42,038 nt of DNA from CAYLNH01 sp964384625 (GTDB taxonomy: Bacteria; Verrucomicrobiota; Lentisphaeria; JABSQK01). Positions 25,662 through 33,976 of this stretch are shown one piece after another. The notes beneath the pieces were generated by a model. The model saw only the letters and a program-made list of their open reading frames with translations, did not search any database and was not told the origin of the DNA. The position numbers were made by a program, and so were the translations under genes. Location of the stretch: NCBI GenBank assembly GCA_964384625.1, contig CAYLNH010000027.1, positions 1-42,038 of the forward strand, written 5' to 3'. Every line of letters begins with the position of its first letter. Positions within the stretch are counted from its first letter, which is position 1.

Positions 25662-25852
25662 CGGGAACGAGCCGGGATCCCGGCGCCGCCCGCCGGTCCG
25701 GATTTTGCCGCGAATCCGAACCGCATCCGCCGCCGGGGCGATCACGTACCGGGCCCGTGAGGGATTCCCCGTTCGCCTGCGCCCCCTGCCGCAGTTGGCG
25801 GTGATCAAGCCGGGCCACGCACGTCTCCGGCAGCCGTCGGCTGCAGCCGAAC

Positions 25853-25896
25853 GAGAAAACCCCGGGCTTCGGACCGGAATGGTCCAAAGCCCGGGG
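25853..25896 (-). terminator. Rho-independent terminator, minus strand
   Basis: The stem CCCCGGGCTT plus GGACC pairs with its complement across a 5-base loop, with one mismatch. On the minus strand it is followed by GTTTTCTCG. It would end transcription from the WxxGxW lipoprotein gene or from the candidate RNA. Confidence 0.65.
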
Positions 25897-26066
25897 AGGG
25901 GGCCAAGGCCTGCCGGAGCGAGAGAGGGTTGGGTTCCGGCAGGCCGAGAGAGAGATTGACTTCCGGACCGACGCTGAAATCCGTTGATATTCTGCCGGGA
26001 GTCGTTCCGGTTCTCAGCCCGGCATGGCCAACGATCACGGCGGGCTGTTTGAGGAGGAGAACAGCC
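25860..26066 (-). ncRNA. Candidate structured RNA or long 3' UTR with C/U-rich loops
   Basis: Read on the minus strand there are three hairpins in a row. The first is GGCTGTT with loop CTCCTCCTCA and closing AACAGCC (26066-26043). The second is GGCCTGCCGGA with loop ACCCAACCCTCTCTCGC and closing TCCGGCAGGCC (25945-25907). The third is the terminator-like stem (25896-25860). The C/U-rich loops are complementary in type to Shine-Dalgarno sequences, as in some regulatory RNAs. The stretch lies downstream of the minus-strand WxxGxW gene and may instead be its 3' UTR. No promoter was identified. Confidence 0.35.
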
Positions 26067-26142
26067 AGGCTGAGAGCCGAAGATGCCCCGGCGCAATCAA
26101 GACCATTGCGGCACAGAACGCCGAGTCATCCCGGGTTGGCCC

Positions 26143-26568
26143 TTACCGCCAGTAGCCGGCTTTGTAGCGCCAGCCGCCGGAGACGACAACATACTTGCCG
26201 GGAACCCAGACAGCGCCGCGCCGCGGCGGCCGGGACCACCGGCCGGCAACCCAGACATACCGCCCGGCGCGATACGTCCAGCTTCCCGGCACCCAGACAT
26301 GGTGCCCCGACGGCCGGCGGGGCCGGACCTCGACGCGCGGCTTCGGCGGCCGCTTCTTGATGACCACGATCTTCGGCGCCGGCGGCACCGGCTTGACCAC
26401 CGTCACCTTCGGTGGCGGCGCGGGCGGTTTCACCACGACCGTCCTGCCGGGACCCGGCGGGTTGACCACTCGAACCCGGGCCCGCCGGCGGCGCGGGACC
26501 ACAACACAACCTGCCAGCACGATGATCACGCTGCAGCTCAAGACCAGATTCGCGACTCTCCAGACCAT
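26143..26568 (-). CDS. WxxGxW-repeat lipoprotein
   Basis: A 141-residue exported protein. The signal peptide ends in VLAGC (Cys at about 21). A strongly basic Pro/Val/Lys-rich stretch follows (repeated VVKPP and VVIKKRPPK patterns). The C-terminus then holds several copies of a W-V-x-G-x-W/Y motif: VWVPGSW, VWVAGRW, VWVPGKY and a final GWRYKAGYW. This matches the small YxWxxGxW-repeat family, commonly seen as short envelope proteins with unknown role. The ATG at 26568 is chosen for the signal peptide; AGGA lies just upstream. The basic Pro-rich linker suggests it spans or binds a polyanion such as peptidoglycan-linked polymer, which is speculation. Confidence 0.8.
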   Translation of the reverse strand: MVWRVANLVLSCSVIIVLAGCVVVPRRRRARVRVVNPPGPGRTVVVKPPAPPPKVTVVKPVPPAPKIVVIKKRPPKPRVEVRPRRPSGHHVWVPGSWTYRAGRYVWVAGRWSRPPRRGAVWVPGKYVVVSGGWRYKAGYWR

Positions 26569-26899
26569 AGTTCCTGTTCCTTTTTGATTCTCCGGTTCAC
26601 GTTTGGACGAACACCCCTGCAACGCAGGAGGAACGCCGTTTATTGTGGCGAATTCCGGTTCCTCACCGATTCAATCGCGGATCGAGACACGATCTCACAG
26701 CGTTCAAGAAGGTCTGCCGCTGGATCACACCGGCCTCCGGATGCACCCGCCGCAGAACGCATTGGCGAGTGAGGTTCCGGATTCGGCCGGAGGCCGCGAG
26801 CGAATTACGCTGCCCGCCGCGGAAAAGTCCCCTGGCCGCGCCCGTGGGGCGGCCTGCCTTCAGTTCAACGGCGACACCGGCAGCCCGCGAAAACATGGA
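26569..26899. other. Noncoding gap upstream of the WxxGxW lipoprotein
   Basis: 331 bp between two minus-strand genes. I find no repeat, RNA or consensus promoter pair that I would assign. Confidence 0.4.
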
Positions 26900-27766
26900 C
26901 TACCGCCGCCGTCTCCCGCGACGGCGGCAGGCCCCCGGCGTGACGCCGTAGGCTTGTTTGAACACGGCATGCAGGTAATGCGCATCGCCGAAGCCGGTCT
27001 GCTTCGCCACCTCTTTCACCGTCAGCAGGGGGTTCGTCTGCAACAGAGCCCGGGCCTTGCGAAGCCGGAATGTCTGGATGTAGGCCTTCGGCGTCTGGCC
27101 GGTATACTGCCGGAACAACGTCCGAAAGCGCGCCTCGCTCAACCCGGCGCGACGGGCCAGGTCGCGAACCGTCAGCGACGACGCGTAGTCGGCCATGATG
27201 TCGCGCAGCGACCGCCAGAGCCGGGGATCGGCGATGCTCGGGGCTTCATGCATCGGACTGCCCCGCATGACCTGGTGCAGCAGGAGCCGGCGCAGCCACG
27301 GCTCGCCGAAACGCCGGCCGAGTTCCTGGTTGTGGCCCATCAGGTGGGTCAGAAGTTCCAGCTGCTCGAACCACAACTGCGGCGCCTCCAGACGTCCGAT
27401 CGGATCCCGGAAGATGCTGAACAGGGGCATGCTGTGCGCCGTGTAGGCGTGAGCGTGGATGGCGAAGGCCTCGAAATACTCGCAGCCCTCCGCCAGACGG
27501 GCTTCATGCTCGACACCCTCGCTCACCATCATGAACTCCCCCGGCCCGATGGTTCCTTCCGTCTGGTCGATGCGATAGCAAAGCCGTCCTTCAACCGGGA
27601 AGTAGAGATAGCTGTCGCCAAGCCGCCGCGGGGCGATCACCCGGCGGATATCCAGGCGCCAGAAGAGGCAGGAGATGAGGGCGACTTCGCTGTTGTCGAG
27701 GATTGTCCGGACCCGCTCGCGCTGCGCCCGGCCGAGGCGCTTCGGCAAGTAGCTGTCTTCCTGCAT
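26900..27766 (-). CDS. AraC-family transcriptional regulator
   Basis: A regulator of about 288 residues. The N-terminal cupin-type sensor (YLYFPVEGRLCYRIDQ, GPGEFMMVSEGVEHEA) is followed by the AraC DNA-binding domain with LTVRDLARRAGLSEARFRTL and VKEVAKQTGFGDAHYLHAVF. The C-terminus ends in a run of Arg. The start is taken at ATG 27766 (MQEDSYL) with AAGGA ten bases upstream; the ATG at 27829 also remains open. It is divergent from the pseudopilin gene, and that pairing is common in Lentisphaerae-type genomes as far as I recall. Target genes unknown. Confidence 0.9.
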   Translation of the reverse strand: MQEDSYLPKRLGRAQRERVRTILDNSEVALISCLFWRLDIRRVIAPRRLGDSYLYFPVEGRLCYRIDQTEGTIGPGEFMMVSEGVEHEARLAEGCEYFEAFAIHAHAYTAHSMPLFSIFRDPIGRLEAPQLWFEQLELLTHLMGHNQELGRRFGEPWLRRLLLHQVMRGSPMHEAPSIADPRLWRSLRDIMADYASSLTVRDLARRAGLSEARFRTLFRQYTGQTPKAYIQTFRLRKARALLQTNPLLTVKEVAKQTGFGDAHYLHAVFKQAYGVTPGACRRRGRRRR

Positions 27767-27861
27767 GGTTTCGATTTCCTTACAAATACCCGTGGTTTCC
27801 GTACTGGCGGCTAACGAAAAAACTGACATATTAAGAAATACCCTCAGAGGAGATCATTGTC

Positions 27862-28569
27862 ATGCGGAAACGGCATTTTACGCTCATCGAGTTGCTCACC
27901 GTCGTCGCCATCATCGCCATCCTGATCGCCCTCCTGCTGCCGGTGCTGGGGCGGGCGAAGGAGAGCGCCAAACGCGTGGTCTGCGCGGGGAATCTGCGGC
28001 AGACCGGGATGGCCGTAACGATGTATGCCGAGGAATTCGGCAATCGCCTGCCCGCGACCGAAATCGGGACGTTCTCTGAGAACAAGATCCACCACACGCA
28101 CTGGACCTACTACATCTACGCAATGTCGGAATTCCATGGACTGGGGCGCCTGTATTCCGGTGATGTGGTCAGCGATGGTCAGATTTTCTACTGCCCCTCG
28201 CAGGAGAGCAAAGGCAACCAGTACGAGACCTTCACGCCCTGGTTCACGCCGGTCGACAAAATGGACGGGTTCGGTCCGCGCGGCCGCGCCGGGTTGACCT
28301 ATAACCCGCACGTTGACACCGGCACTCGCATTCGCCTGTACGACAAGCTGCAGGAGTTCCCGCCGGAGTCCGTGCTGGCGCTGGATCTGCTCGTCAGCGT
28401 CAATCTGCTGTCACACCTGCAGGAAGGCAGCAACGTGATGTACGGCGACTGCAGCGTCGCGTTCCAGCCGGCCGAGCCGCTGATTGCGATCATGCTCAAA
28501 GACCCCTCCGGCTTTGCCAGAACCCGCTTCGACCTCTGGGAGCAGGCGCTGACAACGCTGGAGCAGTAG
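27862..28569 (+). CDS. Type II/IV pseudopilin-like secreted protein
   Basis: A 235-residue protein with a prepilin signal. A short basic leader (MRKRH) is followed by FTLIELLTVVAIIAILIALL, the prepilin peptidase site and hydrophobic helix. The next stretch, AKRVVCAGNLRQTGMAVTMY, is the C-x-x-N-L-x-Q pattern typical of the expanded pseudopilin families of Planctomycetes and Lentisphaerae. The end part EGSNVMYGDCSVAFQP corresponds to the usual G-x-N-V-L-x-x-D-G-x-V close. It is probably exported and processed by a type II secretion/pilus system. GAGGAG lies upstream of the ATG. It is divergent from an AraC gene by a short spacer. The specific role of these many pseudopilins is unknown. Confidence 0.9.
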   Translation: MRKRHFTLIELLTVVAIIAILIALLLPVLGRAKESAKRVVCAGNLRQTGMAVTMYAEEFGNRLPATEIGTFSENKIHHTHWTYYIYAMSEFHGLGRLYSGDVVSDGQIFYCPSQESKGNQYETFTPWFTPVDKMDGFGPRGRAGLTYNPHVDTGTRIRLYDKLQEFPPESVLALDLLVSVNLLSHLQEGSNVMYGDCSVAFQPAEPLIAIMLKDPSGFARTRFDLWEQALTTLEQ

Positions 28570-28875
28570 CCCGGGTCTTGCTGATCTCCTTTCCCCTGCC
28601 GCGACGTGTCGCATTGCGGTGTCGCCGGCAGCGGCTGAGACGGCACTCACGGCCGGTTGCGCCGCCGCCGCAGAGGGTCGTGAACCCTTCGGGTTAAGGT
28701 CCCGCCAAAAAACGATTAGGAACGGTTGCCAATCGTAAGCGGGCGACTATAGTCAGGGCTCGCGCTGTTGTCGGGAATGGGCCGTGGTCTGTCCTGATGC
28801 GGCCGCCTTCCCTGTGCGCAATCGTGATGAAGCCTTTTCGTAACGCGACAATACCAACCCATAAAGGAGCTATCT
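28570..28875. other. Noncoding gap upstream of gap
   Basis: 306 bp. It contains a bulged inverted repeat just after the pseudopilin gene (CTGCCGCGAC at 28596-28605 with GTCGCCGGCAG at 28621-28631, no T-tract), the gap promoter, and a 5' leader of roughly 115 bases with no riboswitch I recognise. AAAGGAG precedes the gap ATG. Confidence 0.6.
28726..28753 (+). promoter_or_regulatory. Sigma-70-type promoter of gap
   Basis: TTGCCA at 28726-28731 and TATAGT at 28748-28753 are separated by 16 bp. The predicted start point is about 28760, leaving a leader of about 115 bases. Confidence 0.65.
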
Positions 28876-29880
28876 ATGGCAACCAAAGTCGGAATCAACG
28901 GATTCGGACGTATTGGCGGTCTGGTCTTCCGGGCTTGCCTGAACAACGACAACGTCGACGTTGTCGCCATCAACGACCCCTTCATCCCCGTCGACTACAT
29001 GGCGTACATGCTCAAGTACGACACCGTCCATGGCCGGTTTGACGGCACCGTCGAGGCCCAGGGCGACAAGCTCGTGGCCAACGGCAAGGAAATCACGGTC
29101 TACAGCGAAATGAATCCGGCCGACATCCCGTGGGGCGACAATGCCTGCGATTACGTTGTCGAAGCCACCGGCGTCTTCAAGGACATCGAGAAGGCCAGCG
29201 CGCACCTCAAGGACAGCGTCAAACGTGTCGTCATCACGGCTCCGAGTCCGGACGCGCCGATGTTCGTCATGGGTGTCAACGAGGACAAATATACTCCGGA
29301 CATGAAGGTCATCTCCAACGCCAGTTGTACGACCAACTGTCTGGCCCCGGTAGCCAAGGTGCTGAACGACAATTACGGCATCACCGAAGGCCTGATGACC
29401 ACCGTTCACGCCGTCACCGCGACCCAGAAGGTCGTCGACAGCGCGAACAAGAAGGGTTGGCGCGACGGCCGCGGCGCCTGCTTCAACATCATCCCGGCCA
29501 GCACCGGCGCCGCCAAGGCCGTCGGCAAGGTCATCCCCGAGCTCAACGGCAAGCTCACCGGTATGGCGTTCCGCGTCCCGACCGCCGACGTGTCGGTCGT
29601 CGACCTGACCGTCCGCCTGGAGAAGGGCGCGAGCTACGAAGACATCTGCGCCGCCATGAAGGCCGCCAGCGAAGGCCCGATGAAGGGCGTCCTCGGTTAC
29701 ACCGAAGACATGGTCGTCTCCAGCGACTTCATCGGCGAGACCTGCACGTCGACCTTCGATGCCGGCGCCGGCATCGCCCTGACCGACAACTTCGTGAAAG
29801 TCGTCACCTGGTACGACAACGAGATGGGTTACTCCACGAAGGTCGTCGACCTGATCGAATTCACCGCGAAGCAGGACTAG
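28876..29880 (+). CDS. gap: Glyceraldehyde-3-phosphate dehydrogenase
   Basis: A 334-residue type I GAPDH of normal length. The NAD motif NGFGRIG is at residues 8-14. AINDPF places an Asp at 34, as in NAD-specific glycolytic enzymes. The catalytic signature NASCTTNCLAP carries the nucleophile Cys151. The C-terminus WYDNEMGYS is conserved. It catalyses oxidation and phosphorylation of glyceraldehyde 3-phosphate to 1,3-bisphosphoglycerate in the cytoplasm. Codons are strongly C-ending, as expected for a highly expressed gene. It is a single-gene transcription unit with its own promoter and a strong terminator. Confidence 0.98.
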   Translation: MATKVGINGFGRIGGLVFRACLNNDNVDVVAINDPFIPVDYMAYMLKYDTVHGRFDGTVEAQGDKLVANGKEITVYSEMNPADIPWGDNACDYVVEATGVFKDIEKASAHLKDSVKRVVITAPSPDAPMFVMGVNEDKYTPDMKVISNASCTTNCLAPVAKVLNDNYGITEGLMTTVHAVTATQKVVDSANKKGWRDGRGACFNIIPASTGAAKAVGKVIPELNGKLTGMAFRVPTADVSVVDLTVRLEKGASYEDICAAMKAASEGPMKGVLGYTEDMVVSSDFIGETCTSTFDAGAGIALTDNFVKVVTWYDNEMGYSTKVVDLIEFTAKQD

Positions 29881-30229
29881 TTTCCTTCGCGTTTATGATC
29901 TCAAGCGGCCCCGAGCAATCGGGGCCGCTTTTCTTATTGGTCATTGCCGAAGTTCCGGAGCGAAGTCGACGGGGGCATCCGTCTTCGCCCCGATCTCTTG
30001 CGACTCGGGGCTGCGGCGCGTCGGGCGGGGTGACCGCATCCCGCACGGCTCGTATCCGGCGGTATCCGGGGGGGCGGTCATCTGCAAGTTCCGCGTCCAA
30101 CCTCTGCTTCCCGGCCGCTCTCTGCGGCTGCTCGCGGCGGAGAGTGGCCGGCACGAGGAGGAAAGGGGGTGCTCCCCATGGAGGTGACAGATCCTCGAAA
30201 CGTCGGATGGTTGGCCTTGAGCTCGGGCC
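29881..30229. other. Noncoding gap after gap
   Basis: 349 bp. Beyond the terminator lies GTCGACTTCGCTCCGGAAC on the minus strand (about 29951-29970), which looks like a common dispersed repeat, and a hairpin GCCCCGA/TCGGGGC at 29987-30011. No gene is supported. Confidence 0.45.
29903..29935 (+). terminator. Rho-independent terminator of gap
   Basis: A perfect 12-bp stem AAGCGGCCCCGA with loop GCAA and closing TCGGGGCCGCTT, followed by TTCTT, begins 22 bp after the gap stop codon. Confidence 0.92.
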
Positions 30230-32854
30230 CTATCCCTTGAAATAGCAGATCCCGCGCTGGTTCACGCAGTCGGCATGAAGGCAGAGCTCGCCGGCGGCCC
30301 GGCGGCTCTCGCCGTTGAGTACGATGATGCCGTCTTCCCACTCGGCGACTGCCGGACAGAGCTTGGCAAGCTGGTTCGGCAGCGAGTGCAGGAGTTCCTT
30401 GTGGAAGACGACGCCCTCGTCCATCGGCGAGATCGCCAGGTAGATCATCTCGAGCTCCACCAGGTCGTTGAAGAAGTGCGTCCCCAGCGAGATGTCCGGG
30501 ATCAGGCCTTCGTGCATCACGGCGAGTTCGCAAATGATCGAGACATTGCTGATTTCATTGAACGACACCGGCACGCCGAGGCTCGGCGATGACGTGCCCC
30601 AGCGGCCGGGGCCGATGAGCATGATGACCGCATCGGGGTTGTTGTCGGCGGCGGCGGCAGTCACGCGGCCCAACGCCCGGGCCAGGGCATAGCGCTTCTG
30701 AACCGGCAATTTGGAGTAGACTTCCGGCACGATGTAGATCAGCCAATCGACTTCGGTGGCGATGCTGTGGCCGATAATCGGGCCATTGGTCTCGACCAGA
30801 CGGTGGTCGTCCGGCACGCGTTCGGGGAACTTCGCCAGATGGCCGCCGCCCTCAATGCGGGCCTGGAACGGGCGGCACTGCACCAGGTTGATGCGGTATT
30901 CGCCTTGTCCCACGAAATTGAGGGTGAACTCGACGTCCACCGGGTTCTGGTAGGCGTCGTGCAGGGCGCTGAGCAGGTGCTGCATGTCGGCGATGAACTC
31001 GGTTTCGTGCAGCAGTTTGTCGAATGAGATGTACCTGGCGAAGACATCGGCGACGCCGTGTTTCCGGGCGCGTCGAGCCAGGGCGGCGTCGTAGGTGAAG
31101 AACATGTCCTGGACATGCTCGGGGAGATAGCCGGCCATGTCCTCGACCGGCATGGCGGTCTGGCTGTTCGTCTGCAGGTCCAGCATATCCATCTGGTTCT
31201 GTGTGTGGCGCGGCGCATCGGGGTGGCTGTCTTCCGGGCGCCGATCCGGCGCGCTGAGGGCGACCAGTCGCGTATAGTCGCCGCCGACGCGATCCACAGC
31301 CCGCGTCCCGAGGCCGGCGACCAGGCGCAGCATGCCCATATCCGGATCAATGTCTTCGGACCAGCTGAAGGGGTTGAACGAGTACCCGACGCCGGCGCCC
31401 TGGGGGAAGAAGTGGTTGCCGTAGACGTCGCCGGACACCCGCTGTACCAGCAGGGCCATCTGTTCGTCGCGATCGAGCAAGCCGCGGAGCTTCCGATAGT
31501 TCAGGGCGTCCTCGCTCATGGCGCTGGCGTAGACTTCGCGGACGGCATCCATAAAGGCTTCCAGACGGTCGTCCGGCGAGCCCTGATTCGGACAGAAAAC
31601 CGAGACGTACTTGCCCGAGAACGCGTTGCCGTAATTGTCCTCCAGCAGACTGCTGGACCGGACGATGATCGGCGACTGGCCGAAGTAGTTGAGCATTTCG
31701 ACGAACTGCTGCCGGGTGTGTTCGGGGAACTCGCCGGCCAGGATACGCTGCCGCGCCTCCTCCGTACTGCACAGGTAGTTGTCTTCGTCGCGCTGTTCGC
31801 GCCGCAGCCACCAGCAATCGTTCTGGATCAGGTAGGTATAGAACACGTCCGACCCGATGAAGAACGAATCGTGCGCTTCGAGACGTTCGGCCCAGGCGGG
31901 ATTGGATTTGAGCAGGATCGCCCGGGCCAGCAGCATGCCCAGCGATTTGCCGCCGATCAGGCCGGTGCCGATCATGCGCTTGAAGACATCGATCAGGTCC
32001 TCCAGCTGGAAGTAGGTTTCGGACAGCTCGATGAACCGTTCATCCCGCGTCAACGCCATACGCAGGAGCCGGTGGAAGCAGTCGTCGGCCTCCCAGTAGG
32101 TGAGCTTGCCGCTCTGCACGGCGGCCAGGGTCTCCTGGGCGTGGGTAAACGTCCGCGTCCAGACGCCCGGCCGATGGATGCGGAAATCGAGCCAGGGCTT
32201 GGGCAGGTCGGCCAGGATCTCCGACAGAATGGCGCTGTTGGTCACCGGCCGGAACCGGCCGCCTTCCCAGCTGTGCAGCATATACATGGTCGGCGAGTAG
32301 CGCTGCCAGACCTTCAGCGGCTGGACGTAGAGCTGGCTCCGATTACAGAAGACGTCGATCACGACCTGGGCGGTGTTCGTGATCGACTCGACCGTCCGGG
32401 AGATATGCCGATTCCGCAGGATGGCGAAATACGCGATCGTATCGAGCCTATAGAGAAAGGGACAGGTGATCATAAAGAAGTTCGCCAGCATCTGGTCGCT
32501 GTACCAGTCGACGGCGAGGTCGGAGAGGCAGTCGAACAGGTAGTCGGCGCCGAGCCCGCGGCGCTCGACGACATCGAGGATTTCCATCAGGAAGCTCTCG
32601 AACCCCATCTCCGGATTGAGTCGGATGATCTCGATCCCGTCCATTTTGCGGACGAGTTCGGGATGACGCGCGAACCGGAAGTAGGTCAAGGTCTTGCCGG
32701 CTTTCAGGACCTCCTGAACATAGGCCTCGACAAACGGCTGGTATTCGGCGATCGACTCCACCTGGGAAACGACGTTGTCGCCGGCGCGCAGGCCGTGTAG
32801 TACGTGATCCAGCCCCGGCAAACCGGTACTGACCCAGTCTTCATGTTCGCTCAT
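30230..32854 (-). CDS. KaiC-like / PEP-pyruvate-binding ATP-grasp fusion protein
   Basis: An 874-residue protein of unusual domain content. Residues 1-250 look like a KaiC/RAD55 RecA-fold domain: STGLPGLDHVLHGLRAGDNVV corresponds to the KaiC opening, but the Walker A P-loop that should follow is replaced by SQVESIAEYQPF. From about 290 the sequence fits the ATP-grasp domain of PEP synthase and pyruvate phosphate dikinase, with GLIGGKSLGMLLARAIL near 299-313, VRSSSLLEDNYGNAFSGKY near 398-415, and a closing NLVQCRPFQ. The phosphohistidine and PEP-binding domains are absent. Instead a region with MLIGPGRWGTSSPSLGVPV and SLGTHFFNDL follows. It therefore probably binds ATP and transfers phosphate by an unknown scheme. 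It lies downstream of the trp genes on the same strand. Confidence 0.8.
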   Translation of the reverse strand: MSEHEDWVSTGLPGLDHVLHGLRAGDNVVSQVESIAEYQPFVEAYVQEVLKAGKTLTYFRFARHPELVRKMDGIEIIRLNPEMGFESFLMEILDVVERRGLGADYLFDCLSDLAVDWYSDQMLANFFMITCPFLYRLDTIAYFAILRNRHISRTVESITNTAQVVIDVFCNRSQLYVQPLKVWQRYSPTMYMLHSWEGGRFRPVTNSAILSEILADLPKPWLDFRIHRPGVWTRTFTHAQETLAAVQSGKLTYWEADDCFHRLLRMALTRDERFIELSETYFQLEDLIDVFKRMIGTGLIGGKSLGMLLARAILLKSNPAWAERLEAHDSFFIGSDVFYTYLIQNDCWWLRREQRDEDNYLCSTEEARQRILAGEFPEHTRQQFVEMLNYFGQSPIIVRSSSLLEDNYGNAFSGKYVSVFCPNQGSPDDRLEAFMDAVREVYASAMSEDALNYRKLRGLLDRDEQMALLVQRVSGDVYGNHFFPQGAGVGYSFNPFSWSEDIDPDMGMLRLVAGLGTRAVDRVGGDYTRLVALSAPDRRPEDSHPDAPRHTQNQMDMLDLQTNSQTAMPVEDMAGYLPEHVQDMFFTYDAALARRARKHGVADVFARYISFDKLLHETEFIADMQHLLSALHDAYQNPVDVEFTLNFVGQGEYRINLVQCRPFQARIEGGGHLAKFPERVPDDHRLVETNGPIIGHSIATEVDWLIYIVPEVYSKLPVQKRYALARALGRVTAAAADNNPDAVIMLIGPGRWGTSSPSLGVPVSFNEISNVSIICELAVMHEGLIPDISLGTHFFNDLVELEMIYLAISPMDEGVVFHKELLHSLPNQLAKLCPAVAEWEDGIIVLNGESRRAAGELCLHADCVNQRGICYFKG

Positions 32855-32976
32855 CGGTGGCTTTCTTTTTCGTTTGCGCTACGGGATAACGCCGGCCCTG
32901 CTGCGGCTCTGCGGCGGCGGGTTCGGCCGGTTGACATCCCGCTCGCCCGGGGGCCGGGTCCCGTGGTCACAATGGA

Positions 32977-33156
32977 TTACCGCATGCAGGCCGGTTTGTT
33001 GCCCTTGGCCCGGTGGCTGGTGATACACTCACAGCAAATGCCGTGGTTGCCGCAATCCGTGTTCGAGCAGGGGCAGTCCAGTTCGTTGATCTCTTTGTTC
33101 AGGCAGGCTTTGCGTTCTTCGCCCTTACATTCCTTACAACTCTCGCTTGCTGCCAT
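32977..33156 (-). CDS. Small Cys-rich protein, DUF6485-like
   Basis: A 59-residue protein with ten Cys. The pattern DCPCSNTDCGNHGICCECI followed by SHRAKGNKPACM resembles a family of tiny Cys-rich proteins listed as DUF6485, probably binding zinc or an Fe-S cluster. Strong AGGAGA stands seven bases before the ATG at 33156. The start lies inside the last 23 bp of trpA, so it is translated from the trp transcript. Function unknown. Confidence 0.75.
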   Translation of the reverse strand: MAASESCKECKGEERKACLNKEINELDCPCSNTDCGNHGICCECITSHRAKGNKPACMR

Positions 33157-33952
33157 CGGGTGTCTCCTGAGCTTGGTGCGTAGCTTGCGCCAGTTCACGG
33201 GTCAGTTTCACAAAGGCGTCCCGGTAGTCCGGCTGGTTGTCGGTGATGCAGCGCACCAGGGCACTGCCCACGACAACCCCTTCAGCCGCCGCGGCAACGG
33301 CGCCCGCCATCTCGCCGTTGCTGACGCCGAACCCCATGCAGACCGGCAGTTCGGTTAAGGCTTTGGTGCGCGCCACATTAACCAGCGCGTCGTCGGCCAG
33401 CGACGTGCGCTCACCGGTGACGCCCTTCAGCGCAATCTGATAGACAAAGCCGCCGGCCGTCTTGAGAATCTCGGCGGCGCGTTCATCGGGCGTCGTCGGG
33501 GCAATCAACTGGATCAGGTACAGCCCGTGCTCCTGCAGGACCGGCAGCAGCTCCTGCTGCTCCTCCAACGGCAGGTCGACCACCAGCATGGCGTCTCCGC
33601 CGGCAGCCGCCAGTTGGGCCACGAAGACCTCCGTCTCCAGGTGGAATACCGGATTGAAGTAGGTGAACGCCACAATCGGCGTCTCGTTGTCGTCGGCGCG
33701 GAATCGACGGATGATGTCGAAGTAGTCCGACCGTCGGAAACCGGCTTCCAGAGCCTGTTGGCTCGATGCCTGGATCACCGGGCCGTCAGCCGTCGGGTCC
33801 GAAAACGGAAAGCCGAGTTCGAGAATATCGCCGCCGTTCTCAACCAGCAGTTTCATGATCGTCAACGTTTCGTCCACGGACGGATGGCCCGCCGTGATGT
33901 ACGGGACGAAGGCTTTCCTGTCCTTCGCAAAAAACGCGTCAATACGATTCAT
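33134..33952 (-). CDS. trpA: Tryptophan synthase alpha chain
   Basis: A 272-residue TIM-barrel enzyme that splits indole-3-glycerol phosphate into indole and glyceraldehyde 3-phosphate and passes indole to TrpB. The motif LELGFPFSDPTADGPVIQ contains the catalytic Glu45 and Asp56. ITAGHPS near the N-terminus and the GFGVSNGE phosphate-binding stretch near the C-terminus are typical. It starts 24 bp after trpB and overlaps the Cys-rich gene. Length is normal for the family. Confidence 0.97.
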   Translation of the reverse strand: MNRIDAFFAKDRKAFVPYITAGHPSVDETLTIMKLLVENGGDILELGFPFSDPTADGPVIQASSQQALEAGFRRSDYFDIIRRFRADDNETPIVAFTYFNPVFHLETEVFVAQLAAAGGDAMLVVDLPLEEQQELLPVLQEHGLYLIQLIAPTTPDERAAEILKTAGGFVYQIALKGVTGERTSLADDALVNVARTKALTELPVCMGFGVSNGEMAGAVAAAAEGVVVGSALVRCITDNQPDYRDAFVKLTRELAQATHQAQETPDGSKREL

Positions 33953-33976
33953 CGCGTATCTTCCTTGTGATTGGGC

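Larger units (their letters stand above)
25662..26142. other. Noncoding gap with several hairpins
   Basis: 481 bp between convergent genes. It contains a perfect palindrome GCCGGGATCCCGGC at 25671-25684, a terminator-like hairpin at 25860-25896, an inverted repeat at 25907-25945 and another at 26043-26066. These are described under the candidate RNA. No convincing ORF. Confidence 0.6.

Noticed and set aside
31058..32800. 580-codon frame antisense to the KaiC-like/ATP-grasp gene
   Set aside because: Mirror of the coding strand without motifs or ribosome binding site.
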